Positions 19,568 through 27,723 of a DNA stretch of 64,000 bases are shown here, one piece after another. The position numbers and the translations under genes were made by a program. Numbering within the stretch: position 1 is the stretch's first letter; each line of letters starts with the position of its first letter. This DNA is from Kitasatospora paranensis (GTDB lineage Bacteria > Actinomycetota > Actinomycetes > Streptomycetales > Streptomycetaceae). The notes beneath the pieces are model-generated. The model saw nothing but the letters and a program-made list of their open reading frames with translations, was not told the origin of the DNA and made no database searches. Location of the stretch: positions 4,898,001 through 4,962,000 of the forward strand of contig NZ_BAABKV010000001.1 in assembly GCF_039544005.1 (NCBI RefSeq). Direction: 5' to 3'.

Positions 19568-20557
19568 TCAGGTTCCTGGCCGGTCCTCAGGTTCCGGGCC
19601 GTTTCCCGGGGGCTCGGCCGGGCCGGCCGCCAGCGGTCCGGCTCCGGTCGCAGGCCCCGCTCCGGTCTCCGGTGCGGTGGCGGCCGGCTCCGGCTCCGGC
19701 TCCGGCTCGGCGGAGCCGAGGCGCCGGGACACCTCCGGTTCCTGCGCGATCACCCGCCCCAGCGTCACCGCCACCGTCAGCGCCGTGAACAGCACGATGA
19801 GCCACGACAGCGCGGTGAACACCACCCCGTACGGGCCGAACCTCGTCACGCTCTCGGACACCGCCCGCGGCAGGTACACCTCCGCGACCGCCCCGACACC
19901 CAGCACGGCCACCCCGCACAGCACCGCCCCGGGCAGCAGCGGGCCCCAGGGGATCCGGCCCGCCAGCAGCAGGTGCTGCGTCCACCACCAGAGCGCCGTG
20001 GTCGCCACGAAGGTCAGTGGCAGGCCCAGCCAGCGCCCGGCGCCGAAGCCGTCGTGCAGGGGGTGCTGGAAGACCATGACGATCAGCCACACCCCCAGCC
20101 AGAGCAGCCAGCGCCCGACCGCGACCCGGCCACGTGCCTTCGGCAGCTCCCAGCACCGCTCGAAGACCCGCTGCAGGGCACGGCTCAGCGCCGTCGCCGA
20201 CAGCAGCGTCACCAGGGCCCCGAAGACACCGAACCCCTGCGCCACGTCGTCGCTCTTCGGTGCCATCAGCTGCTTGATCTGGTCACTGGAGATGCCCTTC
20301 AGCCCCAGCTGCTCCTGCATCGAGGAGACGATGCCGTGCTTGAGGGAGGCCGGTGCGAAGACCGCCACCACGAACAGCGCCGGCAGCGCGCTGAGGAAGG
20401 CCTGTGCGGCGAGCCGGGTCGAACTGTCCAGCAGATTCACCCGAACGATATGGTGCAGGCTGCGGGCGACCATCGGAATGCGGTCCGGGACCTCACGCAG
20501 CGACCCGGCCAGTGCCTCGGCCCTGGCCCGGATTCCCGGCTGCCGCGACCCGCTCAC
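19568..20557 (-). CDS. YihY/BrkB-family inner membrane protein
   Basis: A 329-residue polytopic protein with about six TM segments (AAQAFLSALPALFVVAVFAP, FGVFGALVTLLSATALSRAL, WLLWLGVWLIVMVFQHP, ALSWLIVLFTALTVAVTLG). The C-terminal tail is acidic and Pro/Ala-rich (EPEPEPEPAATAPETG). GTG 20557 was chosen because GGAGGGA lies 8 bp upstream; an ATG at 20602 is an alternative. The family is annotated as BrkB-like but has no established biochemical role in actinobacteria. Confidence 0.85.
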   Translation of the reverse strand: MSGSRQPGIRARAEALAGSLREVPDRIPMVARSLHHIVRVNLLDSSTRLAAQAFLSALPALFVVAVFAPASLKHGIVSSMQEQLGLKGISSDQIKQLMAPKSDDVAQGFGVFGALVTLLSATALSRALQRVFERCWELPKARGRVAVGRWLLWLGVWLIVMVFQHPLHDGFGAGRWLGLPLTFVATTALWWWTQHLLLAGRIPWGPLLPGAVLCGVAVLGVGAVAEVYLPRAVSESVTRFGPYGVVFTALSWLIVLFTALTVAVTLGRVIAQEPEVSRRLGSAEPEPEPEPAATAPETGAGPATGAGPLAAGPAEPPGNGPEPEDRPGT

Positions 20558-20637
20558 TCCGGCTCCCTCCGCAGGCCCGCACCGTGCGCGACCCGAGCCC
20601 ATGCTCACCCGCGCAGCGGTCCCCCGCACCTGCTGTG

Positions 20638-21444
20638 TCAGCCGCGGCCGACCGGGGCCGTCGGCCGGGCGCTCTTCCCGGTGAGCTTGTTGAGGCGGTC
20701 GGTGATGCCCCAGCCGGTGACGCGCAGGAGGGCTTCGAAGACGATGTTGCGGCTCATCTTGGAGGCGCCGTGCTCGCGCTCGACGAAGGTGATCGGGACT
20801 TCGGCGACCTTGAAGCCGGCCTTGACGGTGCGCCAGGCGAGGTCGACCTGGAAGCAGTAGCCGGCGGAGGCGACCTCGTCCATGCCGAGGCCGAGGAGGG
20901 TCTCCTTGCGGAAGGCGCGGTAGCCGCCGGTGACGTCCTTGATCGGGACGCCGAGCATCAGGCGGGAGTAGAGCGAGCCGCCGCGGGAGATCAGCAGGCG
21001 GGACTTCGGCCAGTTGACGACCTCGCCGCCGGGCACCCAGCGCGAGCCGAGGACGAGGTCGGCGCCGCGCAGGGCGGTGAGCAGTCGGGGGAGTTCCTCG
21101 GGCTGGTGGGAGCCGTCGGCGTCCATCTCGACGAGGACGGCGTAGCCCTCGTCGATGCCCCAGCGGAAGCCGGCCAGGTAGGCGGCGCCGAGGCCTTCCT
21201 TGCCCTTGCGGTGCAGGACGCGGACGTGGGCGTCGTCGGTGGCGAGCTTGTCGGCGAGGTCGCCGGTGCCGTCCGGGCTGTTGTCGTCCGCGACCAGGAC
21301 GTGCGCCTCCGGGACCGCGGCACGGACCCGGGACACGATCCGCTCGATGTTCTCGGCCTCGTTGTACGTCGGGATGATCACCAGCACCCTGCCGAGATCG
21401 GCGAAGGTGCTCTCCTCAGGGGCAGTCACGTCAGAGCCTTTCAC
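20638..21444 (-). CDS. Polyprenol monophosphomannose synthase (GT2)
   Basis: A 268-residue GT2 glycosyltransferase of the DPM1/Ppm1 catalytic type. It transfers mannose from GDP-mannose to polyprenyl phosphate at the inner face of the membrane. Signature segments are VIIPTYNEAENI, DDNSPDGTGDLAD, the DxD-like EMDADGSHQPEELP and SRGGSLYSRLMLGVPIKDVT. It lacks the acyltransferase (Lnt) domain found fused in mycobacterial Ppm1. The product feeds O-mannosylation and lipoglycan synthesis, and the adjacent GT39-type enzyme is a plausible consumer of polyprenyl-phosphate sugars. Confidence 0.94.
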   Translation of the reverse strand: MKGSDVTAPEESTFADLGRVLVIIPTYNEAENIERIVSRVRAAVPEAHVLVADDNSPDGTGDLADKLATDDAHVRVLHRKGKEGLGAAYLAGFRWGIDEGYAVLVEMDADGSHQPEELPRLLTALRGADLVLGSRWVPGGEVVNWPKSRLLISRGGSLYSRLMLGVPIKDVTGGYRAFRKETLLGLGMDEVASAGYCFQVDLAWRTVKAGFKVAEVPITFVEREHGASKMSRNIVFEALLRVTGWGITDRLNKLTGKSARPTAPVGRG

Positions 21445-21487
21445 GTTGGCGTGGCCTGGTCGGCTGCCGGCGCGGGGCGCCGGGCGG

Positions 21488-22975
21488 CTACCGGCGCACG
21501 AGCAGCGAAACCGTCAGCCCGGGAATCTGCCGGACCTCGGCCGGGGTGAAGTCCGTCCGCAGTACCAGCGCCTGGGCGGCGGGCAGGTTCCGGAACGGAT
21601 CGGACCCCGTGCCGATGGTAACGACCCAGGCGCGGCTCCCGTCACCGGTGCAGGCGGCGGGCACCCGGCACTCGACGGGAAAGAGGTCGTCCGCCGAGAC
21701 GGCGCTCTCCTGGACGAACATCGTCTGCGGCCGCACCGAGCGCGGCAGGTAGTACGCGACCGCCGGGCCCACCATCATCCAGCTCTCGGCGCCACCGGCC
21801 GTGACCAGGCCGTCCCCAGGGCGGTAGCCGGCCGCGACCAGGGCGGCCGCTCCCCGGTAGTCGGTGTCGGTGTGCCCGGCGGCGGTGCGCAGCGCCCGCT
21901 GGGCGTCCAGCCCGAGCCAGGCCGGGACGGCGGCCACCGCGATCGCGAGCGCCACCGCCACCGGCGCGCGCCGGGCGGCCCGCGGCAGCAGCGCGTACAG
22001 CACGCCGACGCCGCCCCCGGCCAGTGCGGCCCACGCGGGCAGCGTGAAGAGCAGGTAGCGGGCGAGGAAGTAGGACGTCCCGCCGTGCCGCGACACGAAC
22101 CAGACGGCCGCCACCGGCAGGACCGCGGCCGCCAGCAGACGGACGGCCGCGCCGCTGGAGGGCCGCCGTACCAGGGCGATCAGGCCGAGCACCAGGAAGG
22201 TGTAGAGCACGTGGTACGAGCCGAAGACGTCCTGCCAGACGAACCGCAGGTCGCGCCCGGTCGGTGCGGCCAGCCAGGAGAGCTGCCGGCCCGACTGGTG
22301 GTGGCCGAGCAGTATCAGCGGCACGGTCGGCAGCAGGCCGGCGGCGGCGGCCGCGGGCCACTGCCACAGCAGCGCGCGCCGGCCCGGGCGGCGGGCGGCC
22401 AGCAGCACCATGGGCAGTTGGCCGACCAGCGCGCTCAGGGCCACCAAGTGGAAGAGGCCGGCGGCGGCGGTGCACAGGGCGTAGCAGGCCCAGCTGCCGA
22501 TTCTCGGCCGGTCCAGGGCCCGCAGCAGGCACCAGGTCGCCCCCGCGACCGCACAGGTCACCACCGCGTACGAGCGGGCCTCCTGTGCGTAGCGGGACAC
22601 CTGGGGAACGGTGGCCAGCAGCAGGCCCGCGGCGAGCCCGGCCACCGGTGAGGCGAAGAGGCGGCGGGCCGTGAGGGCGGTGAGGGCGGCGGCACCCGCC
22701 ATGGCGAGGGCGGAGGGGAGCCGCAGGGCGGTCGGGGAGTCGCCGAACGCCTGCGTCCAGCCGTGCAGCAGCACGTAGTAGGCGCCGTTGCTGGCGTCGA
22801 CGTTGCGCAGCAGGGCGAACAGCTCGCCCAGCCGGCGCCCGGAGGCGCTCCAGCTCGACACCTCGTCCCGCCACAGCTCCGGCACACCGGCCCGGACCAG
22901 CCCGACCGCGAGGGCGGCCAGAGCGGGAACGAGCCACGGGCCGTATTGTCTGACAATCCTCATATAAGTATTCAT
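21488..22975 (-). CDS. Glycosyltransferase family 39-like membrane protein
   Basis: A 495-residue protein with about ten TM helices. The first loop has the acidic pair seen in GT-C enzymes (VPELWRDEVSSWSASGR) and SNGAYYVLLHGW follows, as in ArnT/PMT-type transferases that use polyprenyl-phosphate sugars. The C-terminal domain is extracytoplasmic and contains cysteines (FPVECRVPAACTGDG). The gene lies next to a polyprenol-phosphate-mannose synthase on the same strand, so it probably uses that donor outside the membrane. The acceptor is unknown. Confidence 0.85.
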   Translation of the reverse strand: MNTYMRIVRQYGPWLVPALAALAVGLVRAGVPELWRDEVSSWSASGRRLGELFALLRNVDASNGAYYVLLHGWTQAFGDSPTALRLPSALAMAGAAALTALTARRLFASPVAGLAAGLLLATVPQVSRYAQEARSYAVVTCAVAGATWCLLRALDRPRIGSWACYALCTAAAGLFHLVALSALVGQLPMVLLAARRPGRRALLWQWPAAAAAGLLPTVPLILLGHHQSGRQLSWLAAPTGRDLRFVWQDVFGSYHVLYTFLVLGLIALVRRPSSGAAVRLLAAAVLPVAAVWFVSRHGGTSYFLARYLLFTLPAWAALAGGGVGVLYALLPRAARRAPVAVALAIAVAAVPAWLGLDAQRALRTAAGHTDTDYRGAAALVAAGYRPGDGLVTAGGAESWMMVGPAVAYYLPRSVRPQTMFVQESAVSADDLFPVECRVPAACTGDGSRAWVVTIGTGSDPFRNLPAAQALVLRTDFTPAEVRQIPGLTVSLLVRR

Positions 22976-23478
22976 TAGCTATCAATTCGGGCATCCCGGG
23001 CGACGTCAGAATAGCGGCCCGGAGCCCGACTCGGCCTGCCGTGGCGGAGGCCGGGAGGCGGCTGCCGCTGGGCCGCAGGGGTGGACCTCCGCCGCAGGGG
23101 GCGCCCACCGGAGGCTTCACGCCGGAGCGCCACGAGCGGTCGTACGGGCGGTCGTACGAATGCGCGGCCGGGGTCGGATGGGCAGGCACGCGGGTGTCCC
23201 GGGCGAGGTCCCGTCGACCTTCCCGGTGGCGCGATGGCTGCACCCCGGGGAGAGCCGCGTGACCCTCCAGGTCAGGACCTTGCCCATAACGCCGGCCACC
23301 CCCGGCGCCCGATCCGCTAGTCTGTGATCGGTCAGACGGACATCCCACTGTGGGCCCGGTCCGGTGCACCCTCCCCGGAGGCACCAGCACCACCCACGTA
23401 CCGTCCGACCCGGGTGCACATCCAGTCCTGCCGAAGACCCACCCCTGGTGGTCGGCGAAGCCGGACGGACGAGCCCCC
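22976..23478. other. Gene-free region upstream of tRNA-Arg
   Basis: A 503-bp stretch between the GT39-type start and the tRNA gene. It should contain the promoters for both. The first 30 bases are locally AT-rich. I see no convincing small ORF, repeat or structured RNA. Short ORFs here have poor codon usage. Confidence 0.4.
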
Positions 23479-23551
23479 GCCTCATTAGCTCAGGGGATAG
23501 AGCACGGCTCTCCTAAAGCCGGTGTCGCAGGTTCGAATCCTGCATGGGGCA
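23479..23551 (+). tRNA. tRNA-Arg (CCT)
   Basis: A 73-nt tRNA with a complete cloverleaf. The acceptor GCCTCAT pairs with ATGGGGC (one T-G pair), the D-arm is GCTC...GAGC, the anticodon stem is CGGCT/AGCCG with loop CTCCTAA (anticodon CCT, reading AGG), and the T-arm is GCAGG-TTCGAAT-CCTGC. CCA is not encoded. Its 3' two-thirds is the left attachment site of the integrated element, which leaves the tRNA functional. Confidence 0.97.
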
Positions 23552-23554
23552 CAC
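23509..23554 (+). repeat. attL, 46-bp direct repeat in tRNA-Arg
   Basis: Identical over 46 bp to 35487-35532. It runs from the anticodon loop of tRNA-Arg to three bases past the discriminator. Integration therefore rebuilds the tRNA 3' end at this side. Confidence 0.92.
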
Positions 23555-23579
23555 CGCCGGAGACGGCGGAGGACATGAA

Positions 23580-23620
23580 AAGGGCCAGCTCACGAGGGGT
23601 GAACCTCGGGAGCCGGCCCT
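23580..23620. terminator. Hairpin after tRNA-Arg and int
   Basis: AGGGCCAGCT (23580-23589) pairs with AGCCGGCCCT (23611-23620) with one mismatch, enclosing a second CGAGG/CCTCG stem. It lies between the tRNA and the convergent int stop. A close copy is at 36214-36255, outside the element. Confidence 0.6.
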
Positions 23621-23647
23621 TTGTCGTTGGTCCGGTCGATCCGGTGG

Positions 23648-24814
23648 TCAGTCCGGCTGTGCCACACCCGTGCCAGAAGGTCCCGGGAGCGGCTGACCGC
23701 CGAGCGCCTGGCGGACGGCTTCGCCCATACGGTCGGCGAGGATGCGGTCCCGCTCGCTGGTCATGTGCTGATAGATCAGCGCGGCCCGGGTGGTGCTGTG
23801 CCCCATCCGGGTCATGAGCTCCCGGGTGCTGGCCCCGCTCTGGGAAGCGAGGGTGTTGCCGGTGTGCCGGAGATCGTGGAAGTGGACGTTCCCGGTGATG
23901 CCGGCCTTGGCGCGGGCGGACACCCAGTCGTCCCGGAAGTTGCTCCGGCGGAGCCTGCCACCGCGGGGGCCGACGAAGACGTGCCCGTCCGGACCCGTGC
24001 CGGCGAAGTGCTCCAGGTGGTGCGCGAGCGCCGGGACGATCTCGGCGGGGAAGGCCACCGGGCGGAAGCCCGCGGCACTCTTCGGCGCCTTGTCGAGCAG
24101 CCTGCCGCTGTTCAGCTCGGCCTGGTTCCGGCGGACGCGGACGAGGCGCGCCTCCAGGTCGACGTCCCGCCGGCGGAGTGCGGCCAGCTCGCCGAACCGG
24201 AGCCTCGTGAAGGCCGTGACGAGGACCAGGGCCCTCCACCGGGGACCGATCGCATCGGCGACGGCGAAGACCTCGGGCACGGTGAGCACCGGGCGTTCCG
24301 GCACGTCGTAGGCGTCGGCACCCTTGATCCGGCAGGGATTGCGCTGGATCAGCCCGTCGTCCACGGCAGTGTTCATGATCGCCCGGAGCATCTGGTACGC
24401 CTTGACCACGCTCGGCTCTCCCACCTCGGCGTCCAGCAGCCCGGAGCGCCAGGAACGCACCCGGGGCGGGGTGATCTCGGCGATGCTCCGGCTGCCCAGC
24501 CTCGGCAGGATGTGCAGCCGGAGGATGGTCGCGTAGCGCTCGCGGGTGCTCTCCTCCAGCTTCCGATCCTTGAGCCAGGTCGCGGCGAAGTCCCCGAAGT
24601 TCACCGCGCCCGCATCCGGGTCGGTCCACTTACTGGTGACGATGGACGCCTCGATGACGGTCAGGGCCACCTCGGCGTCCGTCTTGGTCGCGTAGGTCTC
24701 GTCGGCCGACCGGAGCTGCCCGGTGAGCGGATCCCGGTACCGGGCCTGCCAGCGGCCGGAGGGGAGTCGCCGCACCGCACCGAAGCGCCGGCGGTTGCCC
24801 TTGGAGTTCGCCAT
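23648..24814 (-). CDS. int: Site-specific tyrosine recombinase (AICE integrase)
   Basis: A 388-residue phage-type integrase. The N-terminal arm-binding/SAM-like domain (residues 55-170; FGDFAATWLKDRKLEESTRE) is followed by the catalytic domain with R206 in LRFGELAAL, H313/R316 in HFHDLRHTG, the GHSTTR box and nucleophile Y348 in LIYQH. It lies directly inside attL and should catalyse integration into tRNA-Arg. Its ATG overlaps the xis stop by one base (TGATG), so the two are co-translated. The residue before L-R is arginine (FTRLRFG), where glycine is more usual. Confidence 0.95.
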   Translation of the reverse strand: MANSKGNRRRFGAVRRLPSGRWQARYRDPLTGQLRSADETYATKTDAEVALTVIEASIVTSKWTDPDAGAVNFGDFAATWLKDRKLEESTRERYATILRLHILPRLGSRSIAEITPPRVRSWRSGLLDAEVGEPSVVKAYQMLRAIMNTAVDDGLIQRNPCRIKGADAYDVPERPVLTVPEVFAVADAIGPRWRALVLVTAFTRLRFGELAALRRRDVDLEARLVRVRRNQAELNSGRLLDKAPKSAAGFRPVAFPAEIVPALAHHLEHFAGTGPDGHVFVGPRGGRLRRSNFRDDWVSARAKAGITGNVHFHDLRHTGNTLASQSGASTRELMTRMGHSTTRAALIYQHMTSERDRILADRMGEAVRQALGGQPLPGPSGTGVAQPD

Positions 24815-25020
24815 CAGGCCACCGCCCGCAGACCGCGCGGGCGTGCGATCGACTTCACGGTGTTGGACGCGATGTAGGCGGCCAGCACGGACGCCTTGAT
24901 CCGGACGTGCCTCCCCACCTTCACGTACTCGATCCGGCGTTCCTCGATCAGACGGCGCGGGAACCGCTCGGTGGTGCCGAGCAGTTCGGCCGCCTCAGCG
25001 ATGCTCAGCAGGGGGTCCAT
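24814..25020 (-). CDS. xis: Excisionase-type helix-turn-helix protein
   Basis: A 68-residue MerR-like/excisionase HTH protein: LLSIAEAAELLGTTERFPRR, then RRIEYVKVGRHVRIKASVLA. This matches the small DNA-bending proteins that direct excision by AICE integrases. It overlaps the repSA end by 16 bp upstream and int by 1 bp downstream, giving a compact rep-xis-int operon as in pSAM2. The frequent 'FVPRRLI' turn appears here as FPRRLIEE, one residue shorter. Confidence 0.9.
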   Translation of the reverse strand: MDPLLSIAEAAELLGTTERFPRRLIEERRIEYVKVGRHVRIKASVLAAYIASNTVKSIARPRGLRAVA

Positions 25021-26434
25021 GCGGTGTGCTCCTGTTCCTGGGCGAGTTGGGCGAGCAGTTCCTGACGGTCGGTGGTGCGGCGTTCGTGCAGCTCGCGGGC
25101 GATGGTGGCCGCGATGAGGGATTCGCCGGGTGAGTTGCCCGCCCCGGCGAAGGCCCAGTGGGCGAGGACGAGGGTGTCCGCGGCGTCGAGGTCGTCCAGG
25201 TCGAGGAGGCCGGCGGCGAGGAGGCGTTCGCGGAGGCCGCTGCGGGCCTGGTCGGCGCGGAAGTCGGCCCGGACCTGGCGGAGCGCGCCGAGGGTGGTCG
25301 AGTAGGTAGGGGACTTGCTGGAGAAGTGGCCGCGGAAGCCGAGCATGTGCGACCAGTGCGCCAGCAGCCGATCCGGGTAGAGCGGATCGAGGTCCCAGCA
25401 GGTCTCGATGAGGCGGCGGGTGTGCTCGGGCAGGTCATGCCGGTCCAGCTCGTGGCGTTCCAGGATGCGGCGGTCCACGGTGTCGGTGGCTTCCGCGCTC
25501 TTGGTGGCGTACTTGGCGACGTAGGAGGCCACGGCCTGTTCGGAGATCTCTCCGGAGCCGAAGGCGCCGATGGGCCGGACGTCGACCTGCTTGCCCCACT
25601 GGAGGACGCGGCCCCGGACGTGGCCGGAGGTGGCGAGCGGGACGCCGGCGCGGCGGGCGGCGGCGCGGATGGCGGCGTCCAGGAGCGCGACGGTGGCCCA
25701 GGCGGGGGCGGTGAGTCGGGGCCGGTGGGCCCGTCGATGCGGATCACGGCGTGGAAGTGGACGGCGCCGCGGCGCTGGTACTCGGCGACCTTGCCGAACG
25801 AGAGCTTCGCCTGCTCCTTGAACTCGTACTGGTAGAGGCCGGCCATCTTCGCCATGGTCCGGAAGAGGTAGATGGTGAAGCGGCGCCACAGGTCGGGGGC
25901 GTGGTTGTTCCAGAGCACGGCGTGCGCGTAGTCGTAGGCGTCCAGGTCGAAGGGTGTACCGAGGACGGGCGAGCCGTCGGGGTGGTCGGTGCCGCAGCGG
26001 CAGCGGCCGGTGTCGGGGCGGTTGTGGACCGGGCCGAAGGATGGGGCGGTGAGGGTGGCGAAGACGCGGGGGTGGTCGCGGACGGTGGCCGGGATGCCCT
26101 TGGGCTCGTCCCCGGCGAGGCCGGCGCGGATGAGGTGGAAGGTGTCGGCCGAGTAGGTCCGGGCGCAGGAGGTGCAGCGGGAGGCCCGGCGGTTGCCGCA
26201 GGCGACCTTGAGGCGGTGGCCGGGTTCGTGGTCGGTCGAGAAGCGGTGCAGGACGTTGCCGGTCGGGGTGTGGACCAGAGTCCGGAAGCCTTTGAGGTGG
26301 ATCGGGTTGGAGCAGCCGCCGGTGCGGGTGATCTGGTCGTGGAGCTTGGGGAGATCGCCGCGGGAGGCGAGCCGGGCGAGGTCGGCGACGGCCAGGCGCT
26401 CCAGGTCCGGCGGCGGGGTGGTGGTGCTGGGCAC
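25005..26434 (-). CDS. repSA: RepSA-type replication initiator (one apparent frameshift)
   Basis: A 476-residue initiator of the pSAM2 RepSA family, expected to nick the element origin and start rolling-circle replication after excision. An HUH metal motif is visible in RGAVHFHAVIRIDG near residue 226. The cysteine-rich N-terminal segment CGNRRASRCTSCARTY and the C-terminal YVAKYATKSAEATD are typical. GTG 26434 follows GGAGGG. The frame breaks at the C/G run 25704-25708 (GPDSPP/PAWATVALLDAAIR); one added base restores it. It overlaps xis. Confidence 0.9.
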
Positions 26435-26456
26435 GGTACGAATCCCTCCAACGGAG

Positions 26457-26491
26457 GCCCCGGAGCCGGGCGGTGGCCGCGACTCCGGGGC
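26457..26491. other. Inverted repeat upstream of repSA
   Basis: GCCCCGGAG (26457-26465) and CTCCGGGGC (26483-26491) form a 9-bp perfect stem with a 17-nt loop. It sits 23 bp upstream of the repSA start and 26 bp after the zinc-protein stop. It may be a transcription attenuator or terminator, or part of the replication origin; the sequence alone does not decide. Confidence 0.4.
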
Positions 26492-26516
26492 AGGTGGTCA
26501 GGTCAGGACTGGGGCG

Positions 26517-26705
26517 TCAGGCCGTGCGGGCCGCGGTGGCCAGGGGGCGGACGATGATGCCGAGGCCGCGGCAGGTGGGGCAGTTGACCGGGATGGTGTG
26601 GCGGGAGCCGTCGCGGAGGCGGGTGCCGGTGGCGATGACCGCCTGGGCGAAGCCGTCGCAGGCGGGGCAGATCCGGCCCGGGGCGTGAGAGGTCTGGGGC
26701 ATCAT
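26517..26705 (-). CDS. Small two-CxxC zinc-ribbon protein of the AICE
   Basis: A 62-residue protein with CPACDGFAQ near residue 14 and CPTCRGLGII near residue 42, a four-cysteine pattern like the DnaJ-type zinc ribbon. Tandem ATG codons at 26705/26702 follow AAGGAGACCTTC. Small proteins of this kind recur upstream of repSA in Streptomyces AICEs; their role is unknown. It is in line with the leftward rep-xis-int operon. Confidence 0.75.
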   Translation of the reverse strand: MMPQTSHAPGRICPACDGFAQAVIATGTRLRDGSRHTIPVNCPTCRGLGIIVRPLATAARTA

Positions 26706-26760
26706 GAAGGTCTCCTTCGTGGACTTCGGTTCGTGGAGGGGTTGCGGTCCCCGGGCCGGT

Positions 26761-26790
26761 GGGATGCTTGGCGGCTTTTGCCGGCCCGGG
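26761..26790. repeat. Conserved intergenic element, copy 1
   Basis: GGGATGCTTGGCGGCTTT begins here and recurs at 27689. On the minus strand it forms a short GCCGGC/GCCGCC-type hairpin, about 55 bp upstream of the zinc-ribbon start. The flanks (GTTGCGG...CGG) are also shared. It is probably a transcript-processing or regulatory element copied between AICE genes. Confidence 0.55.
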
Positions 26791-26874
26791 GATCGGTCTG
26801 TCAGCGGCTCGTTCACGGTCGCTGGCCAGGTAATTCGCGCGGAGGATCGCGTCTGCGGGGTTAGCCTCCTGCTC

Positions 26875-27162
26875 ATGACTCGGGTGGGCAGGTATCGGTG
26901 GCGCACGCGCCTGCGCAGGCACCTTCCGTGGTTCCTGCTGGATCGTGGTTTCGCCCCCAAGGGGGAGCAGGACTGCGGGGCGCACGAGTGGTACAACCAG
27001 GACGGCGTTACCGCTCGGTGCTACCACTGCGAGGTCGGCGAACAGCCTTGGCCCGCGGTGGCCCCGATGCTGACCCCCGAGGGCCCGAGTCGGACCGCTA
27101 GCGGCGGCGGGAGGTCCGGCTGCCGGGCTTGTGGGCGTACATGTCGCGGTCGGCTGCGGTGA
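26875..27162 (+). CDS. Possible small cysteine/histidine-rich protein, opposite strand to the transfer operon
   Basis: A 95-codon ORF encoding a basic start (RWRTRLRRHLPWFLLDRGF) and a cysteine/histidine cluster, CGAHEWYNQDGVTARCYHC, that looks like a genuine short zinc-binding domain. It is the only rightward ORF between int and the GntR gene, and its last 65 bp overlap the GGDEF gene 3' end. The C-terminal third is Arg/Gly-rich and may not be functional. I see no good ribosome site. Function is unknown. Confidence 0.45.
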   Translation: MTRVGRYRWRTRLRRHLPWFLLDRGFAPKGEQDCGAHEWYNQDGVTARCYHCEVGEQPWPAVAPMLTPEGPSRTASGGGRSGCRACGRTCRGRLR

Positions 27163-27646
27163 GCGCGTCAGTAAGTGATGGGACCGGCAGGGCGGCCAGG
27201 TGGCAGACGCCGACGGAGGCGCCCACCGGCAGCGGCTGGCCGAGGTAGGGCACCGGTTCTCCAAGAGTGGTGCTCAGGGCTTCGAGGCGGTCGGCCGCGT
27301 CCAAGACGACGACGGCGAACTCGTCCCCGCCGAGGCGGGCGGGGGTCCCGTTGCGTCCGCACCAGATGTGCAGGCGCTCGGCAGTGGCGGCGAGGACGGT
27401 GTCTCCGGCGGCATGGCCGTGGGTGTCGTTGGTCGTCTTGAAGTCGTCCAGGTCGATGAGCAGGACGGTCACTCGGTCCGGGTGGGTGCGGATCAGGTGT
27501 TCGGCGCGGGTGGTGAAGCCGTCGCGGGTGTGCAGGCCGGTGAGCGGGTCGCGGCGGGCGGTAGTGAGCTTCTGGTGGAGCCAGAGGCTGTGGCCGGTCC
27601 ACCCGGCGAGGGGAACGCCGGCGGCGAGGATCGGGGCGAGGTCCAT
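27098..27646 (-). CDS. GGDEF-domain protein (putative diguanylate cyclase) on the AICE
   Basis: A 182-residue protein with one N-terminal hydrophobic segment (APILAAGVPLAGWTGHSLWL) and an immediate GGDEF domain: RRDPLTGLHTRDGF, LLIDLDDFKTTNDTHGHAAG and an intact catalytic RLGGDEFAVVV. The second metal/substrate residues (DLDDFK...N) are present, so c-di-GMP synthesis is plausible. No inhibitory RxxD site precedes GGDEF (ARLGGDEF). It sits within the leftward AICE operon. c-di-GMP blocks Streptomyces sporulation through BldD, so the element may influence host development. Confidence 0.88.
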   Translation of the reverse strand: MDLAPILAAGVPLAGWTGHSLWLHQKLTTARRDPLTGLHTRDGFTTRAEHLIRTHPDRVTVLLIDLDDFKTTNDTHGHAAGDTVLAATAERLHIWCGRNGTPARLGGDEFAVVVLDAADRLEALSTTLGEPVPYLGQPLPVGASVGVCHLAALPVPSLTDALTAADRDMYAHKPGSRTSRRR

Positions 27647-27688
27647 GGTGCGAGTCCTTCCGGAGCGGGTTGCGGGCCCGAGGACGGC

Positions 27689-27716
27689 GGGATGCTTGGC
27701 GGCTTTGCCGCCCCGG
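27689..27716. repeat. Conserved intergenic element, copy 2
   Basis: Same GGGATGCTTGGCGGCTTT core as at 26761. Here the minus strand can form GGCGGC-AAA-GCCGCC, a perfect 6-bp hairpin, about 43 bp upstream of the GGDEF start. Confidence 0.55.
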
Positions 27717-27723
27717 GGGCCGG

